DNA of 64,000 nt from a bacterium BMS3Bbin14 (GTDB taxonomy: Bacteria; Desulfobacterota; Desulfobulbia; Desulfobulbales; Desulfobulbaceae). The position numbers and the translations under genes are program-made. Of the stretch, positions 1 through 9,836 are shown one piece after another (position 1 is the stretch's first letter; every line of letters starts with the position of its first letter). Below the pieces are notes generated by a model. That model was not told where the DNA came from, ran no database searches, and worked only from the letters and a program-made list of their open reading frames with translations. The DNA lies in contig BDTX01000009.1 of the NCBI GenBank assembly GCA_002897615.1, positions 102,364 to 166,363 of the forward strand, read 5' to 3'.

Positions 1-2
1 TC

Positions 3-299
3 CCCTTCCGGAAAAAAGTGATTCAATATGAATCATTGACCACGGCCCATTACGACCCGGAGGACAACAAGGGCGCGACCCAGGATGAACAGGCCCAGCG
101 CTGCCTGAGCTGTGGTTCCTGCCGCGACTGTCATCTCTGCGAGACCATCTGCCCGACGCATGCCATCTTCCGGCGCGAGCTGCTCCCGGAAAAGGACAAA
201 GTGGGCTATGAATACGTCTCCGACGACTCCAAATGCATTGCCTGTGGTTTCTGCGCCGATACCTGTCCCTGCGGTATCTGGTCAATGCGGCCCTTTTAA
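3..299 (+). CDS. C-terminal end of an iron-sulfur oxidoreductase (partial)
   Basis: The reading frame is open to the left edge, so the gene starts outside the window; a GTG at 18 is only an internal codon. The visible part carries two ferredoxin-like 4Fe-4S cysteine clusters: CLSCGSCRDCHLCETICP near the middle and CIACGFCADTCP close to the end. The run just before them (TQDEQAQRCLSCG) is typical of the tail of FAD/NAD(P)-dependent oxidoreductases of the glutamate-synthase small-subunit type, in which such clusters pass electrons to or from the flavin. The exact enzyme cannot be named because the flavin and nucleotide-binding domains lie outside the window. It is followed by an epimerase on the opposite strand, so the two genes converge. 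Confidence 0.75.
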   Translation, partial: PFRKKVIQYESLTTAHYDPEDNKGATQDEQAQRCLSCGSCRDCHLCETICPTHAIFRRELLPEKDKVGYEYVSDDSKCIACGFCADTCPCGIWSMRPF

Positions 300-383
300 T
301 TTTTTTAAGGGTGCGCTACCCGAAAAAATACCGCCGCGCGCGCTCTTACACGCCGTTAGATGGCAGTATATCGTGAACCTGTA

Positions 384-1394
384 CTATACCCCGTAATATT
401 CCCGGTACCAGGCGACAAAATTCCGGACACCGTCCTCGATCGAGGTATTCGGCTTGAAGTTAATCTCGCGGACCAGGTCCTCGACATCGGCATAGGTCGC
501 GGACACGTCGCCTGCCTGCATGGGCAGAAAATTCTTCTCCGCCTTTTTACCAAGGCATTCTTCCAGTACCTCAATATAGCGCGTCAGCTTTTCCTTGCTG
601 TTATTGCCGATGTTATAGAGCCTCCAGGGACAATAGCTGGTAGCCGGGTCCGGGTGGTCGCCGCTCCACTCCGGATTGGCCCGGGGCAGATGATCAACCA
701 GGCGGAAGACGCCCTCGGTGATATCATCGATATAGGTGAAATCGCGTTCCATGTTGCCGTTGTTAAAGACATCGATGGGCCTCCCTTCCAGGATGGCCTT
801 GGTAAAGAGAAACAGGGCCATGTCCGGCCGGCCCCAGGGCCCGTATACGGTAAAAAACCGGAGGCCGGTAGCAGGCAGGCCGTAGAGATGGCTGTAGCTA
901 TGGGCCAGCAACTCGTTTGCCTTCTTGGAGGCGGCATAGAGTGAGACCGGATGGTCCACGTTACTGTGCACGGAAAACGGCATATTGGTGTTGGCCCCGT
1001 ACACGGAGCTGGACGAGGCATAAAGCAGATGCTTGACCCCGTTGTGGCGGCAGCCCTCCAGGATATTGACAAAACCGACCAGGTTGGTGTCCACGTAGGA
1101 ATGGGGGTTGACGAGGGAGTAGCGGACCCCGGCCTGCGCCGCCAGGTTCACCACGGCATCAAAACCATGCTCCGCAAACAATGCGGGCATGGCCTCCCGG
1201 TCGGCCATATCAAAATCGGCGTGGCTGAACGCCGGGAATTTCTCAAGCTGGTCCAGCCGGTCCCTTTTCAGCCGGGGGTCATAATAATCGTTGAGATTAT
1301 CCAGGCCGACAACGGTTCTCCCGTCCTCCAGCAGCCGTTTCGACAGATGGTAACCGATGAAACCGGCCGCCCCGGTAATCAATATTTTTCTCAT
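384..1394 (-). CDS. NAD-dependent epimerase, UDP-glucuronate 4-epimerase type
   Basis: A 336-residue short-chain dehydrogenase/reductase of the extended epimerase class. The N-terminus has the NAD-binding glycine motif ([15 protein letters not shown]), and the catalytic Y-x3-K is in [12 protein letters not shown]. The sequence around [15 protein letters not shown] and the length match UDP-glucuronate 4-epimerases (CapI/LpsL group), which make UDP-galacturonate for surface polysaccharides; the substrate is inferred from family resemblance. I start at the ATG at 1394 because an AAAGGG ribosome site lies just upstream and the MRKILITG start is typical. The frame runs 20 codons further only because it enters a dispersed repeat. 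It stands alone, with repeats upstream and a convergent gene downstream. Confidence 0.88.
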   Translation of the reverse strand: MRKILITGAAGFIGYHLSKRLLEDGRTVVGLDNLNDYYDPRLKRDRLDQLEKFPAFSHADFDMADREAMPALFAEHGFDAVVNLAAQAGVRYSLVNPHSYVDTNLVGFVNILEGCRHNGVKHLLYASSSSVYGANTNMPFSVHSNVDHPVSLYAASKKANELLAHSYSHLYGLPATGLRFFTVYGPWGRPDMALFLFTKAILEGRPIDVFNNGNMERDFTYIDDITEGVFRLVDHLPRANPEWSGDHPDPATSYCPWRLYNIGNNSKEKLTRYIEVLEECLGKKAEKNFLPMQAGDVSATYADVEDLVREINFKPNTSIEDGVRNFVAWYREYYGV

Positions 1395-1416
1395 AGCCAA
1401 CCCTTTATCATTATTA
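1395..1416. promoter_or_regulatory. ribosome binding site of the epimerase and left flank of repeat copy
   Basis: On the minus strand AAAGGG lies about 8 nt before the ATG at 1394. The repeat copy begins at 1417, so any promoter must lie within or beyond the element. Confidence 0.5.
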
Positions 1417-1659
1417 CCTGAATCCGTGACGGCTTGAGGTAATATTCCAGGCAATATGTGGAATTTATTGCCTTATTGACAAATAAATGCATTTTATACT
1501 CTTCACCGCGCCGCCCTGCGGTCCGCCCGAGAACGGCACAGCTGCTGCGTTGGCAACTCGTTGATATCGCACCAGGATAATCAACATCGTTGCCGCCTCG
1601 AAGGTCTCGCAGGCTCGCTATCTGCATCTGTACCGTTCTCGAACGCTCACGGATACAGG
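1417..1659 (+). mobile_element. CCTGAATCCGTGA-ended MITE-like element, copy 1 (long form)
   Basis: This is a 243-bp copy of the main dispersed element of the window. The left end is CCTGAATCCGTGA and the right end is the inverse with one change (GGATACAGG). It belongs to the long form, which has an extra 24 bp (GAAGGTCTCGCAGGCTCGCT region) near the right end. The flanks TATTA (1412-1416) and TATAA (1660-1664) match at 4 of 5 bases, an aged target duplication. The interior has a strong GC hairpin (GCGCCGCCCTGCGG region). It lies just upstream of the epimerase. Confidence 0.88.
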
Positions 1660-1660
1660 T

Positions 1661-1770
1661 ATAACTATCCAGATGTACTCCATATTTGGGTAAGCAGGCC
1701 AACGAATCTATAGTATGGCTATGTGAGGCGGCCTGATCGCCCGAAGATGGAGTGCAGCTGAATGGTTACT
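1661..1770. repeat. GTAAC-ended inverted-repeat element, copy 1
   Basis: About 107 bp with terminal inverted repeats of roughly 29 bp: the left end reads AACTATCCAGATGTACTCC, and the right end reversed reads GTAACCATTCAGCTGCACTC. The whole stretch is homologous, in the opposite orientation, to 11444-11547 (shared core GAGGCGGCCTGATCG). Non-coding; it abuts the CCTGAATCCGTGA element. Confidence 0.75.
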
Positions 1771-1777
1771 ATCATCA

Positions 1778-3058
1778 TTAATCTGAGAAATCGCCTGCCG
1801 GCCCCTTGTCCGTTCCCATTGCCGCGGCGCGTTCCCTGATCTTATCCTCGGTCCAGTCATCGGGAAATTCGGTCCGTCCCGCCTTGGGTCCGAGGTCATA
1901 CGAACCGGTCTCGAGAATCGCCTCAAGCGCATAGTCGGCGGAGTCTCCCGCATTAAAGACATCCACCAGCAGAGAATAGACAAAGTCCTCGACCCTGCGG
2001 GCCATCCGCTCCCGAATCTCCCGCGGCTGCCCCATGATCCTGTTTTCAAACACCAGGTTCAACTTTTTGTAGCCGCCGCCCGTCCAGCCCTGCCGATGGG
2101 CATAGTCCCGCATCTCCTGCCAGAGCTCTGCCGCCACGCCCTCGCCTTCGACCTTGATAAACTCACCTTGGTCGTCAAGCAGGGCATTACCGTAATCGTT
2201 GACCCGCAGCCCCCAGGAAACCATTTGCAGGGCCGTGGCCACGTTCGCCTTGGTTGTCCGGGTGCCGGCGGCAATAGCCCGCAGGCGGTCGGCGCTGTTG
2301 CCGGAGGTGCCGTGCTGGGCGCCTGAAACACCGTACGGCTCCAGGGCCCGGTGAATTTCGGCGGTCAGTTCGACCTGGATTCCCTGGTCGCTGGCCTCAA
2401 TACCGTGGGTCGTGCCGTTGTTGAGGGCAATCCAGTCAGGGAAAATGTCGTGGGCGTTAAGGCCCTGAATCAAAAAGAGGGCCTCCGCCACTGTAGAAAG
2501 GCCCAGTTTCCCCTTGATCTCGCCCACCTCGGTTTCATGACCGGCCCAGGATGGAATAAAACGGGCCAGATCAATGCTGGCCAGCAGATTAAGATCATCG
2601 GGCAGATGAGAGGCGTCAATGGCGATGGACGTCATCCCGGCGTCAAAGAGAGAGGGGATTTCGGTCCGGGCAAAGGGCAGGTCGGCTTCCTGTTTGATCC
2701 CGTAATGATCGGCATGGATGGCCACCGGCACGGTGATGTTCAGCTCATTGCAGACCGCATCCACCTGCCGGGCCAGGTTCCAGTAGTTGGTGGCGCAATA
2801 GGCGTCGGCACCGCCCTCCGAGCGGGCGATCTCGATGATCAACGCGGCCCGGGCCCGCTGCGCGGCCTGCAAGGCGCCGCGAATGATGATATGACTGCGG
2901 CCGTTGGCGGCCATGGTCATGGCACCGCCCTTGGCCGTCAGGGCCCGGTCGATCACCTTGCCGCTGACAAGCAGGGCGCGGGAATGGGGAAAGAGCCTCC
3001 TGATATTCGGCGGGCGGCCGATCTCCAGGACCTTATCAAAATCACTTTGGTACGACAT
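1778..3058 (-). CDS. fba: class II fructose-bisphosphate aldolase
   Basis: A 426-residue zinc-dependent aldolase that splits fructose 1,6-bisphosphate into dihydroxyacetone phosphate and glyceraldehyde 3-phosphate, or runs in reverse in gluconeogenesis. Visible family marks are IHADHYG (the H-x-D-H zinc and catalytic region), the mid-protein TTHGIEASDQG segment, and GVSGAQHGTSGN, which matches the phosphate-binding glycine loop near the second zinc histidine. It is longer than the E. coli class II enzyme (about 360 residues), with an extended C-terminus ending GDFSD. The ATG at 3058 begins MSYQSDFDKVLE. It stands alone between two repeat-bearing gaps. The related tagatose-type aldolases are a less likely alternative. 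Confidence 0.85.
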   Translation of the reverse strand: MSYQSDFDKVLEIGRPPNIRRLFPHSRALLVSGKVIDRALTAKGGAMTMAANGRSHIIIRGALQAAQRARAALIIEIARSEGGADAYCATNYWNLARQVDAVCNELNITVPVAIHADHYGIKQEADLPFARTEIPSLFDAGMTSIAIDASHLPDDLNLLASIDLARFIPSWAGHETEVGEIKGKLGLSTVAEALFLIQGLNAHDIFPDWIALNNGTTHGIEASDQGIQVELTAEIHRALEPYGVSGAQHGTSGNSADRLRAIAAGTRTTKANVATALQMVSWGLRVNDYGNALLDDQGEFIKVEGEGVAAELWQEMRDYAHRQGWTGGGYKKLNLVFENRIMGQPREIRERMARRVEDFVYSLLVDVFNAGDSADYALEAILETGSYDLGPKAGRTEFPDDWTEDKIRERAAAMGTDKGPAGDFSD

Positions 3059-3095
3059 GCTTTTATCCTCCTGGCTGGTTTCCGGTTTCTCTATA

Positions 3096-3119
3096 ACCTC
3101 AAGCCGTCACGGATTCAGG
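3096..3119 (-). repeat. solo end fragment of the CCTGAATCCGTGA element
   Basis: ACCTCAAGCCGTCACGGATTCAGG is the reverse complement of the first 24 bp of the main element, including the full 13-bp terminal repeat. Nothing else of the element is recognisable beside it, so it looks like a deletion remnant. It lies between the aldolase start and the tatC end. Confidence 0.7.
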
Positions 3120-3265
3120 TCTATAACTTCAACACCGGCACCACTCACGCAGGAACGGCGCCGCAAACCTCACAGAACCACACTGTATCAACTTCTGAAT
3201 CTCCGTAATCTCCGTACTTGTGCCGGATTCTCCAGGCGATGAAGACCGGCGCAATAATTGTTTCC

Positions 3266-4062
3266 TCAAGACTGCTCATCAACGGCATCATCTTCTGCAT
3301 CCTGCGCTTCGTCTTCGCCTTTCACGAAGCCGGAAAATCGATGGCGGCCGAAAACGGCAACCGCCACTACGCTGATCTCGTACAGGATAACAAGCGGACC
3401 GGCCATAAGCAACTGGTTCACCACGTCGGAAGTGGGGGTGACAATGGCCGCGACAATAAAACTGATGAGCAGGGCATATTTCCGGTTACGCCGCAGGAAT
3501 GCGGCATCCACAACCCCGGCCTTGGCCAGGAAGACCATGAAAACAGGCAGTTCGAAAATGACGCCGAAACTGATGAGCAGCTGCAGGGCCAGCGAGAAAT
3601 ATTCGCTGACTCCCGGTAACGGATCAAGGATATTGCTGGAATAGCCGAGAAAAAAACGAAAGGCCGGCGGGAAGACCACAAAATAGCCAAAGGCGGCACC
3701 GCCGAGGAAGCACAGCGACGAAACTGCCGCGAAAGGAAAAAGCACACGCTTTTCATGGCGATACAGGCCAGGGGCAACAAAGCGCCAGACCTGCAGAAAA
3801 ATGACCGGGCTGGCAAACAAAATTCCACAGACCAGCGCCAATTTCAGATAAAAAAAAACCCTTCCTGGTACGAAACAAAAATCAAAGTCTTACCGGCGGG
3901 CAGGACCTCCATGAGCGGCCTGAAAAACCAGTCACTGATGGGGCGGATAAAATTATAGGCCACGGCAAAACCGACGGCAATCATGCCGAGGGAAATGATC
4001 AGGCAGGAGCGGAGTTCCCGCAGGTGTTCGGTCAACGTCTGTTTGTCAAACTGATCCGGCAT
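3266..4062 (-). pseudogene. tatC: tatC, Sec-independent translocase subunit, split by a frameshift
   Basis: TatC is the multi-spanning membrane receptor of the twin-arginine pathway, which exports folded proteins. The N-terminal part (ATG at 4062, MPDQFDKQTLTEHLRELR) is followed by membrane segments and the conserved SYQEGFFF motif, then hits a stop. The rest continues in another frame from LKLALVCGILFASP to a charged tail (GEDEAQDAEDDAVDEQS). The break falls at a run of nine A on the plus strand (3850-3858). One more base would give GFFFYLKLALVCG, the expected uninterrupted TatC of 265 residues. It could be a sequencing error, a true mutation or slippage expression. The TTG at 4068 is an alternative start. 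No tatA/tatB lies nearby. Confidence 0.85.
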
Positions 4063-4235
4063 TGTCAATTATTTATGGTTATCGTGAGCAGGGATGCAAA
4101 ATGAATGTTGAATATCTTAATTTAACCTGTTCTGATTACAATGTAAACTGGTTATCCGATTGTGTTTGACTTCGCAGGCTCCATGACGTTACACTACAGT
4201 TGCTGTCCGGGGTTACGGCAGTTGTTCGTTTGCAC

Positions 4236-4271
4236 CTGGATAGTTACAAAAAACTGGATAGTTACAAAAAA
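4236..4271 (+). repeat. tandem 18-bp direct repeat upstream of the sigma-54 regulator
   Basis: CTGGATAGTTACAAAAAA occurs twice head to tail (4236-4253 and 4254-4271), 34 bp before the start codon of the response regulator. It contains the AGTTAC word that ends the GTAAC-type elements. It could be an operator or a duplicated repeat end. Confidence 0.6.
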
Positions 4272-4304
4272 ATTAAGGCAACAATCAAAGTCCACTGTCT
4301 CAGA

Positions 4305-5678
4305 ATGCTCTCTATTCTTATCGTTGACGACGAACTCAGCATGCGGGAGTTTCTCAAGATCCTGCTGGAAAAAGACGGACACAAGGTGATCGCCGCCGCC
4401 GATGGCGCCAGTGCCCTGGAACTCGCGGCCCACCACGATTTCGACCTCGCCATTTCCGATATTCGCATGCCGGGCATGAGCGGCCTGGACCTGCTGAGCG
4501 AACTCAAAAAGACCAATCCCGAGCTGCCGGTCATCCTGGTCACGGCCTTCGCCTCACCCGATGACGCCGTTACGGCTATGAAAAACGGTGCCTTTGACTA
4601 TATCACCAAGCCCTTCAATGTTGAGGAAATAAAAGAGGTCATCAGGTCGGCAACATCCAGGAAGACCAACGACCAGCTCGCCCACCCGGCTGAACTGTTC
4701 CCCGACATCATCGGCCAAAGCCCGGAAATGCTCAAGATATTCGACCTGATCAAGCGCATTGCTCCGGCGCCGGCAAACGTGCTTATCTATGGTGAATCAG
4801 GAACGGGAAAAGAAATGGTGGCCAAGGCCATCCACAACCACAGCCGGGTGGCGGGTCAGCCTTTTGTCCCCATTACCTGCAGTGCCATCCCGGATGGTCT
4901 CCTTGAAAGCGAACTCTTTGGTCATGTCAAGGGCTCTTTTACCGGCGCTATCGGCAACAAGGATGGACTTTTTCAACTGGCCGACGGCGGCACCGCCTTT
5001 CTCGACGAAATCGGCGAACTGTCACCGATCATTCAGACCAAGCTCCTGCGGGTCCTGCAGGAACGGGAATTCAAGCCGGTCGGCAGCACGAAAACCAGGA
5101 AAGTCAATGTCAGAATCATCGCGGCCACGAACCGCATTCTTGAAGACGAGATCATGGCCGGCCGCTTCCGGGAAGATCTCTATTACCGGCTTGCCGTTGT
5201 GCCGATCAGGGTGCCGCCGCTAAGGGAAAGAAAAGGCGATGTGCCGCTGCTGGTTGAACATTTTCTCAGGAAATATTCCCGCCTGCTCGACAAGGATGTC
5301 CAGACCATCTCATCTTACGGCCTGGAAGTGCTCATGGAATACGATTTTCCGGGAAACGTGCGGGAGCTCGAGAACATCATCGAACGTGGCGTCGCCATGG
5401 AGGCGTCCAATATCATTCTGCCGGAAAGTCTCACCCTCTCTCTGCACCGCAAACGCGAAAACAACAGGTCTTCCGGCCAGGATCCCCTTTTTGTCGCGGC
5501 GGAAAACGAAGATGAACTTTTCGAGCGGGGAATGGAGGAGGTCATGACCGACCTGGAAAAAAAAATGATCCGTCATGCCTTGGCCAAAGCCGGCAATTCC
5601 AAGATCCGGGCCGCCGAACTGTTAAAAGTCAGTTTCAGGTCGCTCAGGTACAAGACCAAGAAATACCAAATAGACTGA
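4305..5678 (+). CDS. sigma-54-dependent response regulator, PilR/NtrC family
   Basis: A 457-residue activator. The receiver domain comes first (residues 1-120; phosphate-accepting Asp at about 52 in AISDIRMPGMSG; Lys in YITKPF). The AAA+ domain follows, with Walker A GESGTGKE, the sigma-54 contact loop GSFTGA and Walker B GGTAFLDEIGEL. A C-terminal Fis-type helix-turn-helix ends the protein (NSKIRAAELLKVSFRSLRYK). It would open promoters bound by sigma-54 RNA polymerase when phosphorylated. I start at the ATG at 4305 (MLSILIVDDE); the frame runs 35 codons further up, through a tandem repeat, without receiver-like sequence. The sensor kinase begins 31 bp downstream, so the two form a pair. The kinase resembles PilS, which suggests control of type IV pili or a similar surface function, an inference only. 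Confidence 0.88.
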   Translation: MLSILIVDDELSMREFLKILLEKDGHKVIAAADGASALELAAHHDFDLAISDIRMPGMSGLDLLSELKKTNPELPVILVTAFASPDDAVTAMKNGAFDYITKPFNVEEIKEVIRSATSRKTNDQLAHPAELFPDIIGQSPEMLKIFDLIKRIAPAPANVLIYGESGTGKEMVAKAIHNHSRVAGQPFVPITCSAIPDGLLESELFGHVKGSFTGAIGNKDGLFQLADGGTAFLDEIGELSPIIQTKLLRVLQEREFKPVGSTKTRKVNVRIIAATNRILEDEIMAGRFREDLYYRLAVVPIRVPPLRERKGDVPLLVEHFLRKYSRLLDKDVQTISSYGLEVLMEYDFPGNVRELENIIERGVAMEASNIILPESLTLSLHRKRENNRSSGQDPLFVAAENEDELFERGMEEVMTDLEKKMIRHALAKAGNSKIRAAELLKVSFRSLRYKTKKYQID

Positions 5679-5709
5679 AGCAGCTCAGTCACAGGCAAGC
5701 ATAGCCACA

Positions 5710-7416
5710 TTGAATCTATTCAAAGCCTTCACCCCGGTCACGGACACGAAAGAGCAATTGCGCCTGCATATTCTCTGGCTTATCTTTATCCGTGTAGTTC
5801 TCTTAACCCTGCTTCTTGGTATTACGGCCCTTCTGCAATCCGAGCAACAACGCATTATTCTGCCGCCGCATTTTTTCTCCATCATCTTTATTCTTACGTT
5901 CTATAGTTATTCAATCGGTTCAGCGCTCATCCTGCAGAAGAAAAAACTCCACCTGCGGCGTTTCGCCCTGATCCAGCTCATTGCCGACACCTTCTTCATC
6001 GCCCTGATTGTCTATGCCACCGGTTGCAGTCAATCGATCTTCACCCCGGTCTTTTTCCTGCCGATCCTGGCCGGCGGCCTGATTCTCTACCGCATAGGGG
6101 GACTCATTCCGGCGGCGGCGGCGACCATCTTTTACGGTGCGGTCCTTACCGGTGAATTCCTGGGCTACGTCCCTGCCTACTTTTTTGCCACCCGCTACCG
6201 GCCGGTAACGGATTTCCTGGTCAGCACGGATATCTTTGCCGTCTATGGACTGACTTTTTTCCTGATCGCCCTGTTAAGCGGCATGCTGGCCAGGCGATTG
6301 CGATTCACGGAAGACGCCCTCTCCAAGACCGTTGAGAAATATGACCGGTTGTCCCTTTTATACAGGCAGATTTTTGAAGATATCATGACCGGGATCATCA
6401 CGGTTGACGACGATGACAACATCACCTCCTGCAACCCCGCAGCAGAGTCGATCACCGGCTACCATGCGGCGGACATCACAGGACGACCGCTCAACAGGTT
6501 TTTCCCGGAAATCAGCGTGGAGCAGACCGAAAACCGCCGGGTTGCCGACTTGAAAAAAAAGGATGGAACCATAATCCGGGTAGGGTACTCCTGTTCCGGA
6601 CTGCACCCGGCCCCGGACATCACGCTTGGGTCCACGGTCTGCACCAGGTGCAAGGTTGTCACCATGCAGGATATCAGCAAGATAGAACAGATGGAAAAAC
6701 AGGTTCGGGAGGCGGAAAAGATGGCGGCCGTTGGCGAGCTGAGCGCTTCCATTGCCCATGATTTCAGAAATCCCCTGGCCGCGATTTCAGGGTCAGCGCA
6801 GATCCTGGCCCTGGATTTCGCCGGCCAGAACGGCGATGAAGCACGGACTCAGCACCGGCTGACAGACATCATCTTAAGGGAATCGGACAAGATGGCCCGG
6901 GCCATTACGGATTTTCTCCACTATGCACGTCCCGACCAGCTGCAATATCAGTGGTTTAATCTGCGGCGCCTGGCCGAAGAAACAATTGCGGCGGTCACGG
7001 CCGACAGCGGCTACCATCCCGGCTGTTCGATCTCTATCAAGATCCCCGCCACCCTGGATATCTGCGCCGACCGGCAACAGATACAGACCGCCCTCGCCCA
7101 TCTCCTGAAAAACAGCTGCTATGCTTCCCGTGCCACCAAGGAACCGATCATCATTTCCGGCAGCGAGGAGAGCGGGGAGGAGCAGGATGGCGTTGTTATT
7201 GAAGTAATCGACAGCGGCACCGGCCTGGCGCCTGAAATCCGGGACCGATTGTTTGCCCCCTTTACCACCACCAGGGCGGACGCAACCGGACTCGGCCTGG
7301 CCATTGTCCAACAGATTGTCACCAGCCACCAGGGCAGCATCGACATCGACAGCCGGGAAGGCCGGGGCTGCACGGTCCGGATTCACCTGCCGCTACCAGG
7401 ATCTACTCCCTCCTGA
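5710..7416 (+). CDS. membrane PAS histidine kinase, PilS-like
   Basis: A 568-residue sensor kinase. Six hydrophobic segments fill roughly residues 15-205, as in PilS. A PAS domain follows (about 225-330, IFEDIMTGIITVDDDDNI), with an insert holding two cysteines (YSCSGLH, CTRCKV). Then come the dimerization/phosphoacceptor helix (SIAHDFRNPLAAISGS, His about 350) and an ATPase domain (NLRR..., N-box HLLKNSCYA, G-boxes DSGTGL and GLGLAIV). The first available start is a TTG at 5710, with no strong ribosome site, so the start is uncertain. It partners the regulator just upstream; the usual pilS-pilR order is reversed here. The last Ser codon and the stop come from the dispersed element inserted at 7412. 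Confidence 0.85.
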   Translation: MNLFKAFTPVTDTKEQLRLHILWLIFIRVVLLTLLLGITALLQSEQQRIILPPHFFSIIFILTFYSYSIGSALILQKKKLHLRRFALIQLIADTFFIALIVYATGCSQSIFTPVFFLPILAGGLILYRIGGLIPAAAATIFYGAVLTGEFLGYVPAYFFATRYRPVTDFLVSTDIFAVYGLTFFLIALLSGMLARRLRFTEDALSKTVEKYDRLSLLYRQIFEDIMTGIITVDDDDNITSCNPAAESITGYHAADITGRPLNRFFPEISVEQTENRRVADLKKKDGTIIRVGYSCSGLHPAPDITLGSTVCTRCKVVTMQDISKIEQMEKQVREAEKMAAVGELSASIAHDFRNPLAAISGSAQILALDFAGQNGDEARTQHRLTDIILRESDKMARAITDFLHYARPDQLQYQWFNLRRLAEETIAAVTADSGYHPGCSISIKIPATLDICADRQQIQTALAHLLKNSCYASRATKEPIIISGSEESGEEQDGVVIEVIDSGTGLAPEIRDRLFAPFTTTRADATGLGLAIVQQIVTSHQGSIDIDSREGRGCTVRIHLPLPGSTPS

Positions 7417-7654
7417 ATCCGTGACGGCTTGAGGTAATATGCCTGGCAACATGTGGAATTTATTGCATTATTGATAAATAAATGCATTTTATATTCTTCA
7501 CCGCGCCGCCCTGTGGGGCGCCCGATAACGGCGCATCTGCTGCGTTGGCAACTCGTTGATATCACACCAGGATAATCAACACCGTTGCCGCCTCGAAGGT
7601 CTCGCAGGCTCGCTATCTGCATCTGCACCATTCTCGAACGCTCACGGATTCAGG
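7412..7654 (+). mobile_element. CCTGAATCCGTGA MITE-like element, copy 2 (long form)
   Basis: 243 bp, with both 13-bp ends intact and an exact 5-bp target duplication TCCCT (7407-7411 and 7655-7659). It sits between the convergent kinase and murA genes and supplies the stop codon of both: TGA of the left end for the kinase, CTG-AAT-CCG-TGA of the right end for murA. Confidence 0.95.
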
Positions 7655-8934
7655 TCCCTGACTTTCCTGATATCGGCCCCCAGGGCCTGCATCTTGGCCA
7701 CCATGTTTTCATAACCGCGCTCCAGGTGGTAGATGCGGGATACCTCGGTGGTACCGGAGGCAGCGAGGCCGGCAATAACCAGGCCGGCCGAAGCGCGCAG
7801 GTCGGTGGCCATGACCTGGGCCCCGCACAATTCGTGCCGCAGCCGCCCCCTGACAACGGCGCTTGAGCCGTCAATCTTGATATCCGCCCCCAGCCGCTGC
7901 AACTCGGCAACATGCATGAACCTGTTCTCAAAAATGGTCTCGTGGATAATGCTGCTCCCGTCGGCCTGGATCATGAGCGCCATGAACTGGGCCTGCAGAT
8001 CCGTGGGAAATCCGGGATAGGGCATGGTCCGGATATCAACGCTGCGCAGCCGCCGGACGGGACCGGCCGGGTCTGCCGGGCAGGATACGGTCAAGGTTGT
8101 TTCCTGTTCCTCGATATGTATCCCGGCACTGCGCAATTTTTCCACCAGGGCCGGGAGATGGGCGGGCCGGCAATCCGTGATGGTCACCTCGCCGCCGGTC
8201 GCGGCCACGGCCAGCAGATAGGTGCCGGTCTCAATTCTGTCCGGGATGATCGTTGCTTCCGCCGGCCGCAGTTCCCGTACTCCGTGAACGGCCAGACAGT
8301 CGCTGCCCCGCCCCTCTATCCGGGCGCCCATGGAGGTCAGCATGTCGACCAGGTTGCCGATTTCCGGTTCCCGGGCCGCATTCTTGATCACCGTTGTGCC
8401 CTCTGCCGAAACCGAGGCCATGAGGATATTTTCCGTGCCGGTCACCGAAGGCGTGTCGAAATAGACCACGTTGCCCTGCAGCCGTCCATTTATCGCCGCT
8501 TCGACATACCCCTGGTCCAGGGTAATCGCGGCCCCGAGCTGTTCAAAACCACGCAGGTGAAAGTTGATGGGCCGGGCGCCAATTGCACAGCCACCGGGCA
8601 GAGAAACCCGGGCGTATCCTGTCCGGGAAATGAGCGGGCCGAGAACCAGCACCGAGGCGCGCATGGTTTTTACCAGTTCGTACGGGGCTTCGGCCCGATT
8701 CAGATACCTGGTATCGATATGGATCGTGCCCCCATCCCTCTCCCACCGGGCTCCCAGGGTTTCAAGCAGTTTGAGCATGGTCCTGGTATCCCGGAGATCC
8801 GGCACATTGTGCAGGGCGTGCCGGCCCGGAACCAGCAAGGTCGCGGCGAGCAGGGGCAGGGACGCATTCTTGGCGCCGCTCATCGCAACCGTCCCGTAAA
8901 GCGGCTTGCCGCCTTGAATAATGATCTTATCCAT
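7642..8934 (-). CDS. murA: UDP-N-acetylglucosamine 1-carboxyvinyltransferase
   Basis: The first committed enzyme of peptidoglycan synthesis: it transfers enolpyruvate from PEP to UDP-GlcNAc in the cytoplasm. It has 430 residues. The start [20 protein letters not shown] is classic. The PEP-reactive cysteine (about 116), target of fosfomycin, is in [10 protein letters not shown]. The end region ([18 protein letters not shown]) is typical. The ATG at 8934 overlaps the prmC stop by 8 bp and has AAGGA at good spacing. The last three residues (LNP) and the stop codon are read from the right end of the inserted repeat, so the native C-terminus has been replaced. It is the last gene of rpmE-prfA-prmC-murA. 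Confidence 0.96.
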   Translation of the reverse strand: MDKIIIQGGKPLYGTVAMSGAKNASLPLLAATLLVPGRHALHNVPDLRDTRTMLKLLETLGARWERDGGTIHIDTRYLNRAEAPYELVKTMRASVLVLGPLISRTGYARVSLPGGCAIGARPINFHLRGFEQLGAAITLDQGYVEAAINGRLQGNVVYFDTPSVTGTENILMASVSAEGTTVIKNAAREPEIGNLVDMLTSMGARIEGRGSDCLAVHGVRELRPAEATIIPDRIETGTYLLAVAATGGEVTITDCRPAHLPALVEKLRSAGIHIEEQETTLTVSCPADPAGPVRRLRSVDIRTMPYPGFPTDLQAQFMALMIQADGSSIIHETIFENRFMHVAELQRLGADIKIDGSSAVVRGRLRHELCGAQVMATDLRASAGLVIAGLAASGTTEVSRIYHLERGYENMVAKMQALGADIRKVRDLNP

Positions 8935-9805
8935 TGTCATTCCTTTTCTTTCGAGCCTGCAGCACCCGCGGCCGGCCGGCCCAGTCTGAAACCACGGCAA
9001 CGCTGTCGTAGACCGCTCCGCCCTGCCCGGCAACTAAACGATATACGGCTGCCTCCTGATCCGCCCCGATTTCAAGAAACAGCCAGCCCCCGGGCTTGAG
9101 GAAAAAGGGGGCTTGGCGTACCAGGCGCTCTATAATATCCAGCCCTAGGCTCCCCGCGGCCAGGGCGGATTCCGGCTCCCAGTCACGGACTTCGGGCTGG
9201 AGCGAGGCCAGCGTGCCGGCGGCGACATATGGAGGGTTGGCCACAATCAGTTCAAAGGCCGGCCCCGGCCTGACTGCCGAAAAAAGATCCGAACAGAGCA
9301 GGTCGACCCGGCCTGATTGCCGATGTTTCCGGATATTGCCCCGGGCCACCCGGAGGGCGGCGAAAGACTGATCAACGGCAACAACCCGGTCCGCCCCGAG
9401 CTCCAGGGCCAGGACCACCGCAATAACCCCGCTGCCGGTACACATATCCAGGACAGGCCCCCCGGAAAAACCGGCCCCCCCGCAGATGGACAGGATATGG
9501 TCAAGGAGGAATTCCGTCTCGGGCCGGGGAATCAGGACAGCGGGCGAAACGACAAAGTCCAGAGACCAGAATTCGCGAATACCCGTAATGTAGTGCAGAG
9601 GTTCTCTGGCGGCCCGGCGCTCAAGGGCGGCCTCGAAACAGGCCAGCCGCTCAACGCCGGCATCCTGCTCCCCGTGCAGCAAGAGCTGGCTGCGGGTCAG
9701 GCCGAAACACCATTCAAGAAGAAGGGCGGCGTCGTTCCCGGCCTCCTCGATTCCCGCCTGGGACAGGCGTCTGACAGCCTGCCGGTAGAGTTGAGCAAAA
9801 CGCAT
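8927..9805 (-). CDS. prmC: release factor glutamine N5-methyltransferase
   Basis: Methylates the glutamine of the GGQ motif in peptide release factors, raising termination efficiency. It has 292 residues. The N-terminal helical domain ([17 protein letters not shown]) binds the release factor. A Rossmann methyltransferase domain follows, with the SAM motif [14 protein letters not shown] and the hallmark NPPYV, which positions the target glutamine. The RF-1 gene prfA lies directly upstream (31 bp) and murA overlaps its end by 8 bp, so substrate and modifying enzyme are made from one transcript. Start ATG at 9805. Confidence 0.95.
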   Translation of the reverse strand: MRFAQLYRQAVRRLSQAGIEEAGNDAALLLEWCFGLTRSQLLLHGEQDAGVERLACFEAALERRAAREPLHYITGIREFWSLDFVVSPAVLIPRPETEFLLDHILSICGGAGFSGGPVLDMCTGSGVIAVVLALELGADRVVAVDQSFAALRVARGNIRKHRQSGRVDLLCSDLFSAVRPGPAFELIVANPPYVAAGTLASLQPEVRDWEPESALAAGSLGLDIIERLVRQAPFFLKPGGWLFLEIGADQEAAVYRLVAGQGGAVYDSVAVVSDWAGRPRVLQARKKRNDNG

Positions 9806-9836
9806 GGGGAAGAATATCCATCCCGTCTCCCCCTCG

